From positions 1 to 35,080 of the forward strand of contig SKYF01000094.1 of the NCBI GenBank assembly GCA_007128005.1: DNA of 35,080 bases, read 5' to 3'. Origin of the DNA: Bdellovibrionales bacterium (GTDB lineage: Bacteria; Bdellovibrionota; Bdellovibrionia; Bdellovibrionales; UBA1609). Below, in pieces: positions 31,548 through 35,080 of the stretch. Within the stretch, counting starts at the first letter, position 1; every line of letters starts with the position of its first letter. The translations under genes and the position numbers were made by a program. The notes beneath the pieces are model-generated. The model was not told the DNA's origin and searched no databases. It saw only the letters and a list, made by a program, of their open reading frames with translations.

Positions 31548-32418
31548 GACGGCGAATTCGCTCTTCTAGAGGGGGGTGGGTAGAGAATAAAAACTGCAGA
31601 GCGCTTTTGGGCTTGCCGGAGATCTTGAGGCTGGCCATGGACTCGTGCTCTTGATCCACATAGCTGGTAGTTCCTGCCAGGGCCTTAAGGGCAGAGACCA
31701 TATTCTCGCGTCCGGCCAGCTTTGCTCCCCCTCGGTCGGCTCTATACTCTCGAGCTCTTGAGAAGTAGTTGACCACGATGGAGCCCAGGATGCTGAGAAT
31801 AATCTGTAGACCTATAATAAGCCCAAAGTGCACCCAAGGGCGGTAGCGAGCATCCACCTGAGCCGAAGCCACTCCGGCGATGATTCGAGCCAGGAACATC
31901 ACGAGGGCGTTGATGATCCCCTGAATCAGGGTCATAGTCACCATATCGCCGTTGGCAATGTGCGCGACCTCGTGGCCCAGCACCCCATCGACTTGACCTT
32001 TACTCATCCGGCGAAGCAGCCCTGTGGAAACAGCCACCAGAGAGCGTCTCTTGCTGGGGCCTGTAGCAAAGGCATTGACCTCGGGGCTGTCATAAATGCC
32101 AACTTCGGGCATAACGGGAAGACGAGCTCTGCGGGCCAGGTCATGAACGGTCTCCACCAAGTCTCTGAGTTGAGGGTCCCGAGTTTGAGGATCAATGACG
32201 CGAACGCCCATCATTTTTTTGGCCATAATGCGTGACAGCCCTAAAGAGATAAAGGCTCCACCCATCCCAAAGACGGCACAAAAGACTATCAGCCCAGTCA
32301 TTGAGTCAAAGTCGATCCCAAAGAAGGAGGACAGGATCCCAAAGGTGATCATCAGCGTGGTGATGATCAATATATTGACCAGCACAAATAGAAAGACTCG
32401 CTTAGACATTGCAAACAT
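31528..32418 (-). CDS. htpX: HtpX-type membrane zinc protease
   Basis: HtpX is an M48B protease of the inner membrane that removes misfolded membrane proteins together with FtsH. The 296-residue product has two N-terminal membrane segments (about 7-30 and 40-62), HEVAH (149-153) and the third zinc ligand E224 in REYRAD. AAAGGAGT about 9 nt before the first ATG supports that start; an ATG three codons in is the alternative. It is the first gene of a run with the DMT permease (20-bp overlap) and slt, and is divergent from the FMN protein gene. Confidence 0.95.
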   Translation of the reverse strand: MFAMSKRVFLFVLVNILIITTLMITFGILSSFFGIDFDSMTGLIVFCAVFGMGGAFISLGLSRIMAKKMMGVRVIDPQTRDPQLRDLVETVHDLARRARLPVMPEVGIYDSPEVNAFATGPSKRRSLVAVSTGLLRRMSKGQVDGVLGHEVAHIANGDMVTMTLIQGIINALVMFLARIIAGVASAQVDARYRPWVHFGLIIGLQIILSILGSIVVNYFSRAREYRADRGGAKLAGRENMVSALKALAGTTSYVDQEHESMASLKISGKPKSALQFLFSTHPPLEERIRRLENAAL

Positions 32419-32522
32419 AAGATTTCACTCCTTTAAGCCAAATTTTTTGGGCATAATAACTAAAAACAAGAACTTTTGCCACAAGAACCGGACAGCTCAA
32501 CAGGCGAAACAGAAAGGCTTTT

Positions 32523-34142
32523 ATGGCTAAGGAATTTATTCTGATCTCCATCCTCATTCTCTTTGTCAACGCCACCCTTGTGCTGGCGGGCTGGACCCAA
32601 GTTTTGTGGTCCATGCTGGTGTTCGGGCCCTTGATGTGGATTGGCTTTGCTGATTTTTTTCAAACATCCAAGGGGGTTCGCCGCAACTTCCCGCTCATTG
32701 GCAACCTGCGTTATTTCTTTGAGAGCATTCGTCCAGAGCTTCAACAGTATTTTGTTGAGTCCAACTTGAGTGGCCGCCCCATCCCCCGCGAGTTGCGCTC
32801 GGTGGTCTACCAGCGAGCCAAGGGCGAGCTTCAGACTCAGCCCTTTGGCACCCAGAGAGATGTGAACGAAGAAAACTACGAGTGGGTCAATCACTCCATG
32901 CAGCCCCTGGAGCCTCAGCTTGAGGATCTCCGTGTGCCCATTGGCGGGGCCCATAATGGTTCGAAAGTCTATCAGGCCTCTTTGTTCAATATCTCAGCCA
33001 TGAGCTACGGGGCTTTGAGCAGCGCAGCCATTGAAGCGCTCAACTTAGGGGCCAAAACTGGGGGCTTTTTTCACAACACCGGAGAGGGGGGAATCAGCCC
33101 CTACCACCTAAAAGGTGGAGATTTGGTCTGGCAAATCGGCACGGGCTACTTTGGCTGTCGAGATGGCAAGGGCAATTTCTCAGCAGAGAAGTTCAAGGAG
33201 AATGCCTCAAGGCCTGAGGTCAAGATGATTGAGATTAAACTCTCTCAAGGGGCCAAGCCAGGCAAGGGGGGAGTCCTTCCTGCAGAGAAGGTGACCGCCG
33301 AGGTTGCCAGCATTCGCGGAGTGGAAATGGGTAAAAGTGTGATCTCGCCCAGTGCCCACAGTGCCTTTGGCACTCCAGTGGAGATGCTGCAGTTTATTCA
33401 GCAGCTTCGCGAGCTCAGCGGGGGCAAGCCGGTGGGAATCAAGCTCTGTGTGGGAAGAAAGTCCGAGTTTATGGCCCTGTGCAAAGCCATGCTGAAGACC
33501 AACTTGCGCCCGGACTATATCAATGTGGACGGAGGGGAGGGGGGAACTGGGGCAGCTCCCTTGGAGTTTGCCAACTCGGTGGGCACTCCCTTGGATGAGG
33601 GGCTGTCTTTTGTCCACGACTGTTTGGTGGGTTTTGGTTTGAGGGACCGCATCCGCTTGATGGCTGGAGGCAAGGTTTTAACGGGCTTTCATCTGCTGAC
33701 CAAGCTGGCACTGGGGGCCGATGTGGTCTGCTCTGGACGGGGCATGATGTTGGCTCTGGGATGTATTCATGCTCTCAAATGCAACACCAACCACTGCCCC
33801 GTGGGAGTGGCCACCACCGACCCCGCTCTGGTCAGGGGGCTTCATGTGCCCTCAAAGTACCAACGAGTGGCCCGCTATCAGCAGGCCACTACGGAAGCTT
33901 TTGTCGAGCTTTTGGGGGCCATGGGCTACACCCGGCCTGAGCAGATTCAAAGAAGAGATATTCATCGCAGGCTCACCGATGGGGTGGTCAAGAGCTATGA
34001 GGAGCTCTTTCCCTCTATGCCCCCAGGCGCCCTAATGGAGCCCCAGGCCCTTCCCCCCCTTCCCCAGGACTGGCTCTATGCCTACCGGCAAAGCCAGGCT
34101 GAGAGTTTTTTGCCAGCAGAAGCCCACCACAGGGTCTCTTGA
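32523..34142 (+). CDS. Membrane-anchored FMN-binding glutamate synthase-family protein
   Basis: The 539-residue protein has two N-terminal hydrophobic segments (about 5-45) followed by the glutamate synthase central/FMN domain (about 90-510). Typical segments are FNISAMSYGALS (155-166), NTGEGGISPYH (185-195), EIKLSQGAKPGKGG (237-250), DGGEGGTGAAP (336-346) and the iron-sulphur cysteines C414, C420 and C425 (C-x5-C-x4-C), as in GltB. There is no glutaminase domain and no neighbouring gltD, so it is unlikely to be an ordinary glutamate synthase; stand-alone membrane forms have no settled function. AAAGG precedes the ATG by 6 nt. Confidence 0.9.
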   Translation: MAKEFILISILILFVNATLVLAGWTQVLWSMLVFGPLMWIGFADFFQTSKGVRRNFPLIGNLRYFFESIRPELQQYFVESNLSGRPIPRELRSVVYQRAKGELQTQPFGTQRDVNEENYEWVNHSMQPLEPQLEDLRVPIGGAHNGSKVYQASLFNISAMSYGALSSAAIEALNLGAKTGGFFHNTGEGGISPYHLKGGDLVWQIGTGYFGCRDGKGNFSAEKFKENASRPEVKMIEIKLSQGAKPGKGGVLPAEKVTAEVASIRGVEMGKSVISPSAHSAFGTPVEMLQFIQQLRELSGGKPVGIKLCVGRKSEFMALCKAMLKTNLRPDYINVDGGEGGTGAAPLEFANSVGTPLDEGLSFVHDCLVGFGLRDRIRLMAGGKVLTGFHLLTKLALGADVVCSGRGMMLALGCIHALKCNTNHCPVGVATTDPALVRGLHVPSKYQRVARYQQATTEAFVELLGAMGYTRPEQIQRRDIHRRLTDGVVKSYEELFPSMPPGALMEPQALPPLPQDWLYAYRQSQAESFLPAEAHHRVS

Positions 34143-34237
34143 AGAAGATGTCTTTATAAGAGGTCCTGTTGAGGCTTGAAATTCTCTCTGTCTGTGCCAG
34201 ACTCAAGACCATAGATCTATTTTTGGGGGGTATGAGT

Positions 34238-34834
34238 ATGGCATCTTCTTATGTATTGACTGTGGCGAGGTTCTCAAAGTTTTCAAAGCTATCTATCATC
34301 AGCCTACTGGCTCTGGGATCACTTATCCTGATGGGCTGTGGCAGGGATATCAAGATTGAAAATGGCGAGGTGCCTGAAGAGTATTTGTCCGTGGTGGAGT
34401 CTTATCTGGGGAGTTACTCTGGCGACTTCAACCACTTTCCCGGGCAAATTGAACTGTCTTTGGATGGGCGACAGCTAGTGGCCCAGTTCCAGGATTTGGA
34501 GGGCCAGCCCCAGGACTTGCTCGATCCCCGCTGCGGCTCTGAGATCGGCCTGCTCAAATCTGTGCGCATCCGCGAGGTGGATGGCGAGCCCACCCTGCGC
34601 TGGGCCACCTTTGGTTTCTCCCCGGGCGATTGTCAGCGCCAAGTTGCGGGGCGAGTGCTGGATGTAGAAGTAGAGCACAGGCGTGGGAATTTGCGCTTTT
34701 ACCTGTCGCTACTGCAGCGCTGGGAGAATGTGCAAAGATGTGAGTGGGAGCGTGATTCTCATCACTATCCTCCCGTCTATCGCTGCCGCACCTATAGAGA
34801 AGGTCGCTACCTCACCGGCCGCTTTGGCTTTTGA
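34238..34834 (+). CDS. Predicted lipoprotein of unknown function
   Basis: The 198-residue product has a signal peptide with lipobox LILMGC (C34). The mature part is about 165 residues, strand-rich (GQIELSLDGRQLVAQF), with four further cysteines and many basic residues near the end. I recognise no family. The GGGGGG stretch is 7 nt before the ATG at 34238 but only 1 nt before the one at 34232, so the second is preferred. There is no GTCTCA dyad upstream; a shorter dyad GTCTG-TGC-CAGAC lies at 34190-34202. The gene ends 16 bp before the heptanucleotide array. Confidence 0.75.
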   Translation: MASSYVLTVARFSKFSKLSIISLLALGSLILMGCGRDIKIENGEVPEEYLSVVESYLGSYSGDFNHFPGQIELSLDGRQLVAQFQDLEGQPQDLLDPRCGSEIGLLKSVRIREVDGEPTLRWATFGFSPGDCQRQVAGRVLDVEVEHRRGNLRFYLSLLQRWENVQRCEWERDSHHYPPVYRCRTYREGRYLTGRFGF

Positions 34835-34850
34835 GTTGGCGACCCAGAGA

Positions 34851-35080
34851 CGGTTGGCGGTTGGCGGTTGGCGGTTGGCGGTTGGCGGTTGGCGGTTGGC
34901 GGTTGACGGTTGACGGTTGTCGGTTGTCGGTTGTCGGTTGGCGGTTGACGGTTGACGGTTGACGGTTGGCGGTTGACGGTTGACGGTTGACGGTTGACGG
35001 TTGTCGGTTGTCGGTTGTCGGTTGTCGGTTGTCGGTTGTCGGTTGTCGGTTGTCGGTTGTCGGTTGTCGGTTGTCGGTTG
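34851..35080. repeat. Heptanucleotide tandem repeat (CGGTTGN), truncated by window edge
   Basis: There are 32 complete units plus 6 bases, perfect except for the last base of each unit. In order these are seven G, two A, three T, one G, three A, one G, four A and eleven T, then the edge. The minus strand has no stop codon in any frame across the array, while the plus strand meets TGA in the A units. The size and single-base variation resemble the short tandemly repeated repetitive (STRR) heptamers of cyanobacteria; the sequence is unrelated as far as I can tell. Confidence 0.97.

Noticed and set aside
34683-34913. A plus-strand frame reading into the heptanucleotide array
   Set aside because: It lies mostly inside the lipoprotein gene in another frame and ends at the first TGA-containing units.
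34851-35080. CRISPR array
   Set aside because: Units are 7 bp with no unique spacers, so this is a simple tandem repeat.

Overview
This 35 kb window is chromosomal, about half G+C and gene-dense. I call 29 protein-coding genes and see no rRNA, tRNA or CRISPR array. Several traits recall predatory or deltaproteobacteria-like lineages, most plausibly Bdellovibrionota: five predicted lipoproteins of no recognised family apart from one metzincin, secreted proteases and a nuclease, a PutA without a DNA-binding domain, and an ETF:quinone oxidoreductase. That placement is an inference from overall resemblance; no single gene proves it.

Layout. (1) 1-6.6 kb: a PP-loop ATPase; a probably acquired AAA/DUF4143 ATPase preceded by a duplicated palindrome; an HTTM membrane protein overlapping the end of a bifunctional proline catabolic enzyme (PutA). 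(2) 6.6-9 kb: an orphan OmpR-type response regulator, a 150-bp palindromic element, a long non-coding gap, a matrixin-like lipoprotein and a small coiled-coil protein. (3) 9-14.5 kb: Sua5 in a likely operon with a coiled-coil/alpha-crystallin fusion and a small exported protein, then unknown genes including one with an internally duplicated domain, and two lipoproteins. (4) 14.5-18.5 kb: lnt and mutS2, joined by an ATGA overlap. (5) 18.5-28.3 kb: a zinc-ribbon membrane protein, a subtilase, the patatin / polyphosphate kinase / ETF-QO run, DoxX, an exported endonuclease I and a lipoprotein. (6) 28.4-35 kb: HtpX, a DMT permease and a lytic transglycosylase on one strand, then an FMN glutamate-synthase-like protein, a lipoprotein, and a heptanucleotide tandem array running off the right edge.

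The most interesting signal is regulatory. A 15-bp dyad with consensus GTCTCA-N3-TGAGAC occurs in five intergenic regions. In four it lies upstream of a sigma-54-type -24/-12 element (two exact, one exact except for one base, one with a spacer one base short) and then a gene for an exported protein: the matrixin lipoprotein, two unknown lipoproteins and the subtilase. In the fifth, a perfect copy lies just downstream of a strong sigma-70-type promoter and in front of the duplicated-domain gene. I read this as the binding site of one enhancer-binding protein controlling a small regulon of secreted or surface proteins. The regulator itself is not in the window.

Other points of interest are the twin palindromes (each also spelling the same six-codon ORF) before the AAA ATPase, loss of one cysteine ligand in the ETF-QO iron-sulphur motif, the coiled-coil/alpha-crystallin fusion, and the ordered variant pattern of the heptanucleotide array.
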